The position numbers were made by a program, and so were the translations under genes. From contig NC_071668.1 in the NCBI RefSeq assembly GCF_028554725.1, positions 41,616,501 through 41,680,500 on the forward strand: a DNA stretch of 64,000 bases. Direction: 5' to 3'. The stretch is from Zeugodacus cucurbitae. Taxonomy: Eukaryota; Arthropoda; Insecta; Diptera; Tephritidae. The notes beneath the pieces are model-generated. The model saw only the letters and a list, made by a program, of their open reading frames with translations, ran no database searches and had not been told where the DNA came from. Shown here in pieces: positions 12,335 to 22,819 of this stretch (position 1 is the stretch's first letter; each line of letters starts with the position of its first letter).

Positions 12335-12740
12335 CAAAAAACTTAGGGGACGGATCACGCCCACTTCTCCAAACAAATTAATCCAAATATGCCCATTCAT
12401 AGTTCGATCCCTTGTATTAAATTTTACTTTCATAGCTTTATGTATGACATAGTTATGTCAATTTATGTGTTTTCGGTTTTCGCCATTTTGTGGGCATGGT
12501 CCGATTTTACCAATTTTCAATACCAACAAAGGAATATGTGTACCAAGATATCTAAATTTTTACTCAGGTTCTCGCTTGCACAGACGAACGGACAGACATC
12601 CGGATTTCAAATCTAGTTGTCACCCTGATCACTTTGGTATATATAACCCTATATTTAACTCGTTTAGTTTTAAGTGTTATACAAAGCCGTTATGTGCAGA
12701 AAACTATCATACTCTCTTTGCAAAACTTGAGAGAGTATAC
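12335..12740 (-). repeat. Dispersed repeat R1, 5' fragment
   Basis: Reverse complement of the first part of R1 (30899-32100). It ends at 12740 with the characteristic TACTCTC start and includes the CCGTC-rich tract (12575-12600) and the GTGGGCAT/CGCCATTTTG stretch. Truncated; no coding capacity. Confidence 0.75.
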
Positions 12741-13820
12741 AAATTTTTTGCACAGCCAAATCATAATCAAGAATTCATCAGGTACTAAACCTTGTCCACA
12801 AAAAATATAACGGAAATAAATAGTTTCATTCAGAGCAGCAAAGGGTTCGAACGTAGAGATGAAACATCATAGCAAGAATATAATGGTCTTACAATAGAGT
12901 ATTAAATGGCGCATCAAAATGGCGACTCGTTTCATGAAATTGGATAATGAAAGCAAAGATAACATTGTTATAGCAATATTTGGTGAATCAATTAGCATTT
13001 TTAGAGAAATATTATTGTGCCCAGACGCTTTTTTGGATCAAACTCTTTTAGGATACAGTTCCGGTTTCACAGAACAAGTTAAGAAATTGTTTGCTCAAAA
13101 AGAAAATGTGGAATTACTTGCATTCGGTGACATTTTTATGCTTTTCTAAGAGTTGCAAAAGTGTCTCGACTCCCTTGATATATATATATATGTACAAAAC
13201 ATTTTAATTGAAGCTGTAAGGAAGGGGTGCGATTATATGCCATTCTCGTCTAGCATTCCTTTTTTCGTTTACAAGATTTTCTATTTCTCTTTTAGTGATT
13301 TTTCTGAGAACATGTGGGTTATAGTTGTATACATAAGGAACCGATGACGATAGCGGAATAAAACTTTACACAAATACTATAGGCGTGTTTTATTTGACCG
13401 CCACCAGCTAATAGCGAAATCATGGACAAATAAAATGCATAGTCAGACGGCAAAGTTAATTAGGATTAACTGAGCTTTTAATCAGTTCCACATATGTAGG
13501 TGACAGACGGCAGCAAAGCGAGTTATGAACTCCCATAACAGCTGATTGGCAATAATATTTTCATTTTGGTAAACTAAAATTGGATAGAAAGCAAATATTG
13601 CGGTTGTTAGCCGCACAATTAGTACAAAATCACTAATTACTAAAAAATATACATAAATAAGTTATTATTAGAACTTCCATTTTATTGCATGCGTATGTTT
13701 TTGTTTTCATTTATTTGAAAAACAGCTGTCAGTATTGCATATTTCCATTCACAATAGGTTAAAAGTGGCCATGTTTAACAACGTTGCCAACGAAAAAGCC
13801 ACAAACTTCCACAAACTTTC
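12741..13820. other. Unassigned DNA with one small open frame
   Basis: Contains an ATG-started open frame at 12919-13149 (76 residues, MATRFMKLDNES) that I cannot assign. A tail piece of an R1-like repeat (ACCGATGACGATAGCGGAAT) lies at about 13342. Between 13440 and 13560 are motifs resembling the subterminal region of the Harbinger element that follows (GTGACAGACGGC, CAGCTGATTG), which suggests an older decayed relative. Confidence 0.4.
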
Positions 13821-13964
13821 TAATAGCCTAGACAGACGAACAAAATTAATTGGCATTAAGAAATGATAATGCGCATTGAAATTTTATAGTGACAGACGAC
13901 AAATTTTGTGCATTTATACAGCTGATTGAGAAATTTGTTTATTTATTACAAACGTGAAATAAAA

Positions 13965-15447
13965 ATGGATAAAAAAGAGTTATTAATGGCAATTTTGGTA
14001 TTTTTGGAAAACAAAAAGAAATTTAATGAAAGAATTAAATTGTTATTAAATACATTACAAGATAATGAAGTGCAATTAAAAGCAATAGTGGATTTTAACG
14101 AAATCATACATGCTGGACTTGTATTCGCTCAGGAGCACCATCGACATATTTGGAAATTCGTAAGTAAATAGTTATTTCAATTTGGGATTGAAATCAAAAA
14201 TTGCATATTTTAAGGATCGAGGTGGTATATTTTGGGAGCTCGATGTCCCAACCATGGATGACTCAAGGTTCAAAGAAAATTTTCGGCTAGATAGAAGGGC
14301 ATTCAAAAAAGTGTGCGAAAAGGTAAAGAGTATTGGAAAAATGGATAGCAACATGAGGCGCTGTATCTCACTTGAAAAAAGAGTAGCTATAGCACTCTTT
14401 TCTTTGGGTTCGGCAGCGGAATATAGGACTGTTGCTAGTTTGTTTGGCGTTGGGCGCAGCACAGTTGGAGAAATTGTGATCGATTTTTGTCATGAAGTAT
14501 GTGGTACTCTTTCGGATTGCATTAATGCATACCCCCCACATCCGCAAGAATTAAGAAGAATTGTAGAAGGTTTCAAACTGATGGGGTTCCCACAATGCTT
14601 TGGTGCTGTTGATGGCTGCCACATCGAAGTGCAACCCAAAAAAGTGGAAGCCATAGACTATTACAATTATAAAGGCTGGTATTCAGTCATTTTGTTGGCA
14701 AGCTGTGATCAGAGGTAAATTTATGACTGTATTGATTCTCATACACATGTGTTTACATTTCTTATAACTTGCAGATCAAAGTTCACGTACATAAACATAG
14801 GATCCACTGGGAGAAATAATGACTCGTACATATTTGAGAGGAGTTCACTTAAGAAATTTCATGAACACGCTCGTATTTTTAAGGAAAATAGCGAAATAAT
14901 TGAAGGCATCAATGTACCTGTGCTTCTTATTGGCGACTCAGCTTTTCGTTTATCACATCATATGATGAAACCATATCCATATGGGGTTAATCAATCGCCT
15001 GTTGAAAAGCACTTTAATTATCGACTGTCCAAATGTCGCCGAGTGATCGAAAATGCCTTTGGTCAACTTAAAGCGCGCTTCCGTAAAGTTGGAAGAGGCT
15101 TGCAAGTTGCTCCTAAAAATGTTAATATTATAATTAGAGCATGTTGCATTTTGCATAATTTTCTAAAGATTGAGAACGATGAAGTTTTTCCCGCATGGAT
15201 ACAAGAAGCAGCAGAAGATGAAAGAAGACATCAACCCAATCACACAACAAGATTAGGAGAAAATGACCAAACTGCGACAGCGGTTAGGAATGCCATAGCA
15301 ATGAGATTTCAAAACGGTACAAATTATGTTACATACCACGGTAGCTATTTTATTTTTCATTTCAAATTTCCTTTTTTTAAATTTATTTTTATTATTAATA
15401 AATTCAATTTATTACATTACATTTTAATTCATTTCATTTTATTTTAA
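13965..15447 (+). CDS. Harbinger transposase (HARBI1-like, DDE_Tnp_4)
   Basis: Three exons, 13965-14159, 14215-14714 and 14775-15447, giving about 455 residues; introns are 55 and 60 bp with GTAAGT/AAG and GTAAAT/CAG borders, and phases match. The start is the ATG of MDKKELLMAIL; the frame is open further upstream, but no earlier ATG was seen. Family landmarks: FRLDRRAFKKVCEKV, the helix-turn-helix-like GVGRSTVGEIV, and the catalytic triad, D in FGAVDGCHIEV, D in LLIGDSAFRL and E in CRRVIENAFGQLKARF. Transposases of this class cut and paste the element into TWA sites and need the partner MSANT protein. The last ~45 residues are hydrophobic and AT-encoded, so the original stop may have been lost. 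Confidence 0.88.
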
Positions 15448-15551
15448 ATATTTAATATTTCCTTTTTAAATTAACATTTAATTCAGTTACATTTATATTA
15501 ATAATAATAAAAATAAATAACTACTAATAGTATACAAAATAAATATAATAT

Positions 15552-16333
15552 TTACATTTTTTCCAACAAATTTGTAAAAATACTTATAAATTCTTTTGTA
15601 GAACTATTTTGTTCTTCAATACAATTAATGATTCTTTCTTTTAAATCTCTTCCATCTTCCACCACTACCTTAAGCAATTCATGTTGTTGTTTTGCCACTT
15701 TCACCAATTCACCCATATAATTTCTCTTTTTAGAAGTGCTCATGGATGTGGACGAGGTATCCAGTGGCGACAACAATGGCGAGCTGGTCGATGGTATTAC
15801 TGGCGACAACGGCTCCGGGGACATTGTTACTGGTGATGCTGCAGGTACAGATGGCGGTAACGGCAGCAATGTTGATGACGATATGTCCTAAAGAAAAAAT
15901 TGTTTTAAGTTAATACGATAAAGAAATAAAAAGATGAAATTTAAGCTTACCACAGTTAATGATTCATAAATTTCTGCATTATTGGCTGCAGTCAGCCCTA
16001 TGATTTGATGCACCGCATCAAAATATTTCCACGTCGATGGGCTGCCCCCCGATGGGCCAGTTTTCTTCTTTTCTTCTCTACAATTTCACAAAGGTTAATA
16101 ATGTTAAAAATGTTTTATAATAGCATAGTATACCTGTATCTTTGTGATAAGTTTCTAATTTTAATATGGACTTCCTTCGGAGTAAATTTATGTGCCATTT
16201 GCACAGATATATCGGCATATATATGCAAATTGCGCTTGGCACGTCTTAAATCATCGGCCCGCTCACGCCACAAGTCAATTAACACACATTCATCAGTGCT
16301 AGTCCAAACCACTCGCTGCTTAATTTCTGCCAT
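15552..16333 (-). CDS. Harbinger-associated Myb/SANT-like DNA-binding protein
   Basis: Three exons on the minus strand, 16134-16333, 15951-16077 and 15552-15887 (about 220 residues), with GTATAC/TAG and GTAAGC/TAG introns in matching phase. Exon 1 encodes a trihelix/MADF-like domain with the tryptophan pattern VVWTSTDECVLIDLWRER; exon 2 adds GPSGGSPSTWKYFDAV, typical of this family. A Ser/Pro/Thr-rich linker leads to a C-terminal helix (QHELLKVVVEDGRDLKERI) likely used for multimerisation. By analogy with known Harbinger pairs it would bind the transposon ends and help the transposase enter the nucleus. It converges with the transposase gene, with about 100 bp between the stops. Confidence 0.82.
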
Positions 16334-16672
16334 CTTCTAAAATATTAAAATTTGATTTTGTCAATAAACTTGCACATAATTGAAAAAGAAATTTAAAACT
16401 TCTTACCTCTAACGCTTTCCTTTCTATCATTTGTTGACGTTTTCTTCTTCTTCTTTCTATCAATTAACATTCACAATAGCAAAAATTGGGCAGTTTTGGG
16501 CAGCATTGCCAGCACAAATGTGGTAAATTCAGCTAAATGCACGAAATTTTTGTGCATTACTAATTTGCTTTAAAATGAATTAATGCGCGAGTTAAAGCAA
16601 ATCATCGCCGCTAATGCAAATTAGCGATGTCGTCTGTCTAGGCTATAAATTTTGAGGATTAGATGGGAGTTA

Positions 16673-17164
16673 GTCCACTTTCACACAGGCAACTTCTGTT
16701 GCTAATTCTCGGGCGATTCTTTTTTGCTGTCGCCCCTTGCGTTCACACGAGAAATTCTTGTTCGACAACTCTGTTCGTGTTTTTCTGTCATTCTCTTTCA
16801 TATAATTTTCTCAACTTCTTGTACGCATCGTTTCCAAGCAAAGAAATATATTTCATTAACTAATTTTTATTGTTATTCTCAATTTTCTAGCACATTTTAA
16901 TTATATTATGCATATTTCTATATGTATTTGCAAATTACTTACAAAATTAAATGATTAAATTCAAATTTTCAAATATATTGTAAACATTAATTTTAAAATG
17001 TGTGCAAATGCAACACTGTTACGTAGCAGCAAACTGTTACGAATAAGAACACAAAGCGTGTTGCCTGAACACAGCAGACTCGGCGCGATTCTCCTCTCCT
17101 CGTCGCCCCCTCTCCTATAAAACTAAGAATTGCCGCGACAAAAATTGCCTGTGTGAAAGGGGTC
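16673..17164. mobile_element. MITE with TTA target duplication (MITE-A)
   Basis: 492 bp, ends related as inverted repeats sharing CTTTCACACAGGCAA over a longer imperfect ~38-bp match; flanked by TTA at 16670-16672 and 17165-17167. The TTA duplication and lack of genes point to a non-autonomous Harbinger-type element. It sits inside an older repeat whose halves are at 16651-16669 and from 17168. Confidence 0.8.
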
Positions 17165-17167
17165 TTA

Positions 17168-18149
17168 GCAAACGGAGTTAACTGAGATAACTCTCGAATT
17201 AACCCCGATTAAAGCAGTTAACCCGAATTAACGTTGTCGTCTCTCAGGGGTATTATTTCATATCTTCGCTTAAAAATGAATTGTATGGGCAATGCGAGCC
17301 CGAACTCTCAGCTGAAATGTAATTTATGAAAGAAAAAAACGGTTGAAGTTAAAAATCAAATTTCTGTTTGTTTACCGTTTTTCTATAATATTCTGATCTT
17401 TTAAGGAATCAACAATCATTATTAGATCCCGGATGGTCAATATAAATATGGATAAAGTTTTTATATGCCATTTTGCACATCGATAGAATTTAAAATTTTG
17501 GTTTGTTCACATTTTTATCTGTCAAACTGGGGGAAAAAACCATAACTTTTGTGAATGAAAAAACTCGATGAACTGGCAATGCCTCTAGTTCAATACGCAA
17601 GCTATGATAGCTTATGACAAGCCAACATAATTATGTTGACCAATTCTTTCATACAAAATAAGCCAATAGTGCTACCAAATTTTATTTTACATATTTAGGC
17701 CATTCACAATAGTAGAAATGGCTCATAGGACAAATTATTGACAAAAAGGATAATACAAATATATATTTTTTTATTTTTAACTATAAAATAAAAGACGTTA
17801 CAACGGATTAAATAAACATTTGGATAAATGGACGCAGCTAGAAACTAAGTGCTAAAAAAACATTTTTTACACAGATTTAAGTTTTTCGCCACCAAAGAAA
17901 ATGGTGCAACACTAATGCGAATGCCTAGGAAGGAATTATAGCGCAATGTTGCTAACAAAGTGTGTTCCATTGTCTTCTCTCCAATGCTTTGCAAATCGAA
18001 GACACCTATGATATGTATGTAAATGCAAAGAAATTTATTCATAGAATCTCCAAACAAATATATGAATTGCTCTTACACTTTTTTACACACAACTACTTTT
18101 GCGAAAATTATGGACAACTTCTTGTTTAGCGTTCAATATTTACAAACAA
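17168..18149. other. Older repeat continuation and unassigned DNA
   Basis: 17168-17240 continues the older GTTAACT-rich repeat interrupted by MITE-A (compare 26573-26597). The rest holds no recognised gene. Confidence 0.4.
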
Positions 18150-18534
18150 TAGCTGTCATCGATTGGCTAACTGCTATAGACAAGCCAATCGATCAAACTT
18201 TCCAAATTTTCAAACGAACTGGCAGCACTGAAATCGAATTTTCTATACTTGGCCGCACTGAACTCTTCAATCACCGTCCATGTCTTACGTTTATTGCAAC
18301 AACTTTAATTTTTATTAAAGTCTTTTATTCAATAAAATCAATATAAAAATACTTACGATTTATCTTCGCCTGTCATTTTCAATTTCAAATTTGTGCAATG
18401 TGTAAAACTAACTCGCATACTCTCCTGCACGAACTCAACTAGATAACTTTGTTGTTGCTTTCACATGTAAAATTTGTAACAGGCGAGCAGCGCCCAAATT
18501 AGCAAGCAGAGAAGTGACCATTCGATGGCAGCTA
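18150..18534. mobile_element. MITE-B, copy 1
   Basis: About 385 bp with inverted ends resembling TAGCTGYCATCGATTGG. It is an inverted relative of 51614-52099: both share internal blocks including TTCAATTTCAAATTTGTG-like and CTTTCACATGT-like stretches. No coding capacity. Target duplication uncertain (AAT possible). Confidence 0.65.
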
Positions 18535-18639
18535 ATATTATATAAAATTCGAATTTTCCACTTTATCGAAGATGCGGAGACATTCTCACAATACCTGAGA
18601 GACATACCAATATTTTCGGTAAAAAAATTATTAGAAGCT

Positions 18640-18830
18640 CTGAGGTCCTCATGTTCAATATATGGGGCCTTGAAAACTTATGGCTTGTCCGGATTTGATC
18701 TTCACTCGTCATCCTTATCATTTTGGTATATATAACTCTTTATCTAAATCGTTTTGTTTTGGGTGTTACATACAAAGCTAACAAAATTATTATTAACTAT
18801 ATATTATTCTCTTTGCAAAATGTTGCGAAA
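18640..18830 (-). repeat. Dispersed repeat R1, internally deleted fragment
   Basis: 18640-18690 matches the 3' third of R1 (TTCAATATATGGGGCCTTGA) and 18700-18830 matches its start in reverse (AAAATGTTGCGAAAGTATAC), so the middle is deleted. Confidence 0.65.
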
Positions 18831-19491
18831 GTATACAAAAATAAAAGAAATGGAATTAAAGCGCACATTGAAGCGCTGTAAAATGTGTGAAATTAATTTG
18901 AGAAATATCTATACTAATTATATAAAATCGCTTATATGAAAAATGTTTGTAACGGCTAATCTCCTAAACTTCTGAAGCGATTTTTAAAATTTTTTTTTAA
19001 ATAAAGCATTTGCTCTAGGCTCGCGAGTGACATACTTATTTTTTTAATTTTCCGAAATCATATCCTTTTTCTTTCGGGTTGAAGTTTTTGAAAAATCAAA
19101 AATATTGCAAGCATAAGGTTTTTCGTTCACCAAACGCAGTCTACAGCGAAGCGCGCTTTGTGTGTGTGCGTGTGCTCTTTATCGTTTGCGGCACGCACTC
19201 TCTCTCTTCCATCTCTGCACATCTTTTCCAGGATAACGTAATGAAGTAAAGTTTGCATATATAAATGATCGCAGAACAAGTGAAATAACGCTAAACAGCA
19301 CAATCAAATGCTCGCATAAATTGCCGTATGTATGCATGTATGTAGATATGTAAATACAGTGTCAACTATATTTACTCTGTTTTACAGTTACTTATTTTGC
19401 AGCAACGCACCGTTGCTTGAATTGCTTTTCTTATTGTCTTTGTACTTTTTTCTAACAAAACACATCTACATATCTTCTTCTTCTATATAAA
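18831..19491. other. Unassigned DNA
   Basis: No recognised gene. A pyrimidine/GT-rich low-complexity stretch lies at 19150-19220. Confidence 0.4.
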
Positions 19492-19817
19492 TAAAAATGG
19501 ATCTTCGAAATGTAGGTACGCCCATAACTTTCGAACGATTGCACCAAATCCGATGATTCTTGGTTTTATGAATTCTTTATTGTTAGGACAAGGTTTGTAT
19601 GTTGGAAAATTATAAAAAATTAAATAGTGAAGTATTAAAAAACGCATTTAAGAGAAATTAATTAAAAATGAATCGCAAAATGTGTTGCTAAGAGCATATC
19701 TCGAGAACAGCTGAACCGATTTCGCTAATTCTTTTTTTGCAATATTCCTTGAAGTATAAGGTCCTGAAAAAGTCTAAAATCCACACTTTTTTAAATTCTC
19801 ATACAAACAATTTCTAA
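19492..19817 (+). mobile_element. Helitron-like terminal fragment
   Basis: Starts TCTATATAAATAAAAATGG, a Helitron-type 5' end. Its distal half (19700-19817; CTGAACCGATTTCGCTAATT, then CATACAAACAATTT) is similar to the 3' part of the adjacent Helitron at 21140-21300. Probably a truncated relative lying directly upstream. Confidence 0.5.
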
Positions 19818-20112
19818 TCTATAGATATAAAAATGAATTGGTGTTCGTTAGTCTCGCAAAAAGTCGAGAACGGCCAAACCGATCTGGCTAATTGAAGTCT
19901 TGAAATATTTGGGGAAGGGCAGGAAAGGTTTAGAAATTAAGTAAATATGGAAAAATTGCGAGGAAGATAATAAAAAGAGCATTTTATTTGAATTGACAAC
20001 AAAAATATGAAAAAATAAAACAAAAAATAATAACATTTTGAAGGTTGTCATTGTTGCTTTGTTGAAATATTTTTGTCAGTGTTTAACTGTATAAGGTTGT
20101 GTCGATAGCCCT

Positions 20113-20215
20113 AAACAATTTGTAACAAATAAGGAAAGGCTAAGTGCAACCGAACATTAATTTTTTTAAGAAAACACACAATTTGACCCATATATTCGGC
20201 ATAAAGTCCAATATA
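20113..20215 (-). repeat. R1 3'-end fragment inside Helitron
   Basis: Matches the reverse complement of the end of R1 (AAGGCTAAGTGCAACCGAAC, then TTGACCCATATATTCG). Confidence 0.6.
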
Positions 20216-20234
20216 AAATTATCATATATAGTAT

Positions 20235-20561
20235 ATGAGGGCTGATGTAATTCCTGAACCAATTTCTCTCATTTTCACCACTAATGTTAACGGGAATAGG
20301 GGCAACATGGCAACTGTTAGTAGGCAAACCAACGTCACATTCGGCCTTGAAATTATTCCTAAATTGCAAATCGAAGAAACACCAGTCTGCAAAATCGTCA
20401 AAAGTAACGCTATAGCGAAGATTTTCCAGATATTCATGAAGTCGCTGGAGGCACTGCGAAGGACTTCAAAAGATTTACGCGACAACCAAAACTTTTGTGG
20501 TGGAGCCATGATTCTGTTGGCAGATGATTTACGCCAGACTCTTCCAATTATTCCTGGATAA
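20235..20561 (+). pseudogene. Helitron Pif1-like helicase fragment
   Basis: A 108-residue open stretch with SLEALRRTSKDLRDNQNFCG and GGAMILLADDLRQTLPIIPG, matching the helicase region around the GDFRQTLPV motif of Helitron RepHel proteins; the usual AGDFRQ reads ADDLRQ here, so the motif is altered. Walker A and Rep domains are absent. The upstream part may include unrelated sequence. No sign of function. Confidence 0.7.
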
Positions 20562-21606
20562 TCGCATGATTAAAATCATCTACTTTATGGCGACACATAA
20601 AGATTCGCCAATAAACAACTAACATACCACTAATTTTGCAACAATATCAAATTGCGATTGTAGAAGCAGTTGGAAATGGTAGGGTCCCAGTTGACACCTC
20701 AATGGATTAATAATATTTCCAACATATTTCTGTCACTTCATTGACATTGTCGTGTTTTTCCTGACATGAAACCATATGATAACCAATATGATAACCATAA
20801 ATGACTGCTTGAATGACCTATATTGGTGGTAAAAAACAAGAATCTCTTCGATATTAATGCGACAATTTAGAATTTCAGGAGAGTTGACACAGCTACAAAC
20901 CAGGATGACGTATTCAATTATCTCACAGACTATTTAAAATTGCTGGATTATCCCTACTCACTTGCAATTAAAAGAAGTGTTAGATGTTATCATGCTGTTT
21001 AACATAAATCAACCTCGACTTTGAAGAAGGTATAACGTTTTCGTCTTTATGCGTAAGAATTTTTTCTCTGCATTGAAAAATTTACAAATTTAATGTATAC
21101 CTTAGCCACAAAAACGAAAAATTAAACCCGTTTTCCGTTGTCACGACATAGCATGAAACCGGCTTGACCGATTTGGCTGATTCTTTTTTGTGGGTATTCC
21201 AGGGGGTTTGAAAATGTTTCTTACGGAGAGAAAAAAATGCCTGAAAATGCCAAAAATTCACACCTTTCTAATCTCCCATACAAACAATTTGTAATAAGTA
21301 TTCATTTTTATATGGAGGATATTATAGATTCCAGTTCAAATTGAATAGGTACGCATACATAAGATAGGTCAGCTATACAAAATACAGTAGTGCACCAAAT
21401 TTACGCAAAGGCGGTACGAAGTTCGCCGGGCCTGCTAGTACAAAATATTCGTAAACAAGTAATACGTGTAGTGTAATATAATAATGATTTGTAGTAAGCA
21501 TGGTTACCATAGTTATATCAATTAATACACATTTCCGCAAACGCAATCCGAATGCGTTTGTAAAATAGTGTAATGCCAAACATTATTTCCTGTATATTTA
21601 TGAAGC

Positions 21607-21863
21607 GCTTCCTTTTTGTATCGTGGGCTTTACGTATATGGGTGAGTTCCTCTTAGAAAAATAGTTTTAAGTTCTCAAATAGTGTTTAGGGTGTTTGAGA
21701 ACTAGTGTTTAATTGTCAACAAGGTGCAATAGAAATTTAAAGGCATTGAAAAAGTTTTGGTAAGTTTTCGAAACAAGAGCCGATATGAAATATACGCAGG
21801 GTTCTGCAAAGAGATGCATCCTTATATTATCGGGTGTTGTTACATGTTGTTCTCAATTTTTAG
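21607..21863 (+). promoter_or_regulatory. Putative NSA2 first exon (TOP-like start) and 5' UTR intron
   Basis: A pyrimidine run CTTCCTTTTTG at 21608 resembles the terminal oligopyrimidine starts of ribosome-related fly genes. It is followed by a GTGAGT donor at 21642 and an acceptor (CAATTTTTAG) ending at 21863, 18 bases before the NSA2 ATG. Inferred; RNA data would decide it. Confidence 0.45.
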
Positions 21864-21881
21864 GTTCTAAGGTAATTCATC

Positions 21882-22661
21882 ATGCCTCAAAATGAATATA
21901 TGGAACGCCACCTTAAACTTTATGGTAGGCGATTAGATTATGAGGAACGTAAGAGAAAAAAAGAAGCTCGACTCCCTAAGGAAAGGGCACGAAAAGCACA
22001 GAAGTTGCGTGGTATTAAAGCCAAACTCTTCAATAAAGAACGTAGAAATGAAAAAATACAGATATCAAAGAAAATTAAAGCACATCAAGAAAAGAAATGC
22101 AAAAAAGAGGATGAAAAAATTGAAGAGGGTGCTCTCCCCCATTATCTGTTGGACAGAGGCCAACAAGCTAATGCCAAAATTCTTTCTAATATGATCAAGC
22201 AGAAAAGAAAGGAAAAAGCCGGCAAATGGGACGTACCTCTTCCAAAAGTTCGGGCCCAATCTGATGCGGAAGTATTTAAAGAGTTGAAAACTGGCAAAAC
22301 AAAACGAAAATCTTGGAAACGTATGGTAACAAAAGTAACATTCGTTGGGGAAAATTTCACCAGAAAACCTACTAAATTTGAGAGATTTATACGTCCGATG
22401 GGATTAAGAATGAATAAAGCTCATGTAACACACCCAGAACTTAAGACGACATTTTATCTTCCTATCATTGGAGTTAAGAAGAATCCCAGCTCTCCTATGT
22501 TAACATCATTAGGAGTTATTACAAAAGGAACAGTCATCGAAGTGAATATTTCAGATTTGGGACTTGTTACGCAAACTGGAAAAGTTGTTTGGGGAAAATA
22601 TGCACAAGTAACAAACAATCCAGAAAATGATGGTGTTATCAATGCCGTATTACTCGTATAA
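21882..22661 (+). CDS. NSA2: Ribosome biogenesis protein NSA2 homolog
   Basis: A 259-residue protein, matching the near-invariant length of eukaryotic NSA2 (about 260). NSA2 is a nucleolar assembly factor of late pre-60S particles, needed for 27SB pre-rRNA processing. Visible features: the conserved N-terminus MPQNEYMERHLKLYGRRLDY, a long basic helical region (residues ~20-85) with GIKAKLF, the linker KAGKWDVPLPKV, and the C-terminal beta-barrel-like RPS8e-related domain (GLRMNKAHVTHPELKTTF; SLGVITKGTVIEVNISDLG; VTQTGKVVWGKYAQVTN). The frame is intact and intronless. A poly(A) signal AATAAA lies at 22708-22713. The close downstream RpS27A suggests shared promoter control of translation-related genes. 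The Drosophila orthologue is, as I recall, Ip259. Confidence 0.96.
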   Translation: MPQNEYMERHLKLYGRRLDYEERKRKKEARLPKERARKAQKLRGIKAKLFNKERRNEKIQISKKIKAHQEKKCKKEDEKIEEGALPHYLLDRGQQANAKILSNMIKQKRKEKAGKWDVPLPKVRAQSDAEVFKELKTGKTKRKSWKRMVTKVTFVGENFTRKPTKFERFIRPMGLRMNKAHVTHPELKTTFYLPIIGVKKNPSSPMLTSLGVITKGTVIEVNISDLGLVTQTGKVVWGKYAQVTNNPENDGVINAVLLV

Positions 22662-22819
22662 ATTAGAATTTCGTTTCTTACCTAAAGTACCATTATTGTG
22701 TCAATTTAATAAACAAGAGGATAAAATTATTTCTTTAAAATTTATGTACATTTTATTTTAGAAGTTACGTATTTTCTAGATCATTTCCTTTTTTATTAGG
22801 TTTGTAAGATTGTTCTGCA
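22662..22819 (+). promoter_or_regulatory. NSA2 poly(A) signal and RpS27A promoter/5' UTR
   Basis: 158 bp separate the two genes. AATAAA at 22708-22713 ends NSA2. A pyrimidine-rich stretch CATTTCCTTTTTT near 22783 is a plausible TOP-like start or acceptor tract for RpS27A. Its TTAG at about 22796 could alternatively be a splice acceptor for an upstream non-coding exon. Confidence 0.45.

Larger units (their letters stand above)
13824..16645 (+). mobile_element. Complete PIF/Harbinger transposon (Harbinger-1)
   Basis: A 2822-bp element with perfect 16-bp terminal inverted repeats TAGCCTAGACAGACGA at 13824-13839 and 16630-16645, flanked by the target duplication TAA at 13821-13823 and 16646-16648. 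The 3-bp TWA duplication is the signature of the Harbinger superfamily. Inside are two convergent genes: a DDE transposase on the plus strand (13965-15447) and a Myb/SANT-like protein on the minus strand (15552-16333), the standard two-gene set. Both can be read through with consensus introns and no stops, so this copy may be autonomous. Confidence 0.9.
19818..21438 (+). mobile_element. Helitron
   Basis: Begins TC (TCTATAGATATAAAAATG) after a host A and ends CTAG before a host T, the canonical A/T insertion rule of Helitrons, without target duplication. A short hairpin with a GGCG/CGCC stem lies at about 21411-21428, ten bases before the CTAG end, as expected for a rolling-circle terminator. 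It contains a Pif1 helicase remnant but no recognisable Rep/HUH domain, so this 1.6-kb copy is non-autonomous. An R1 piece is embedded near 20113-20215. Confidence 0.75.
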
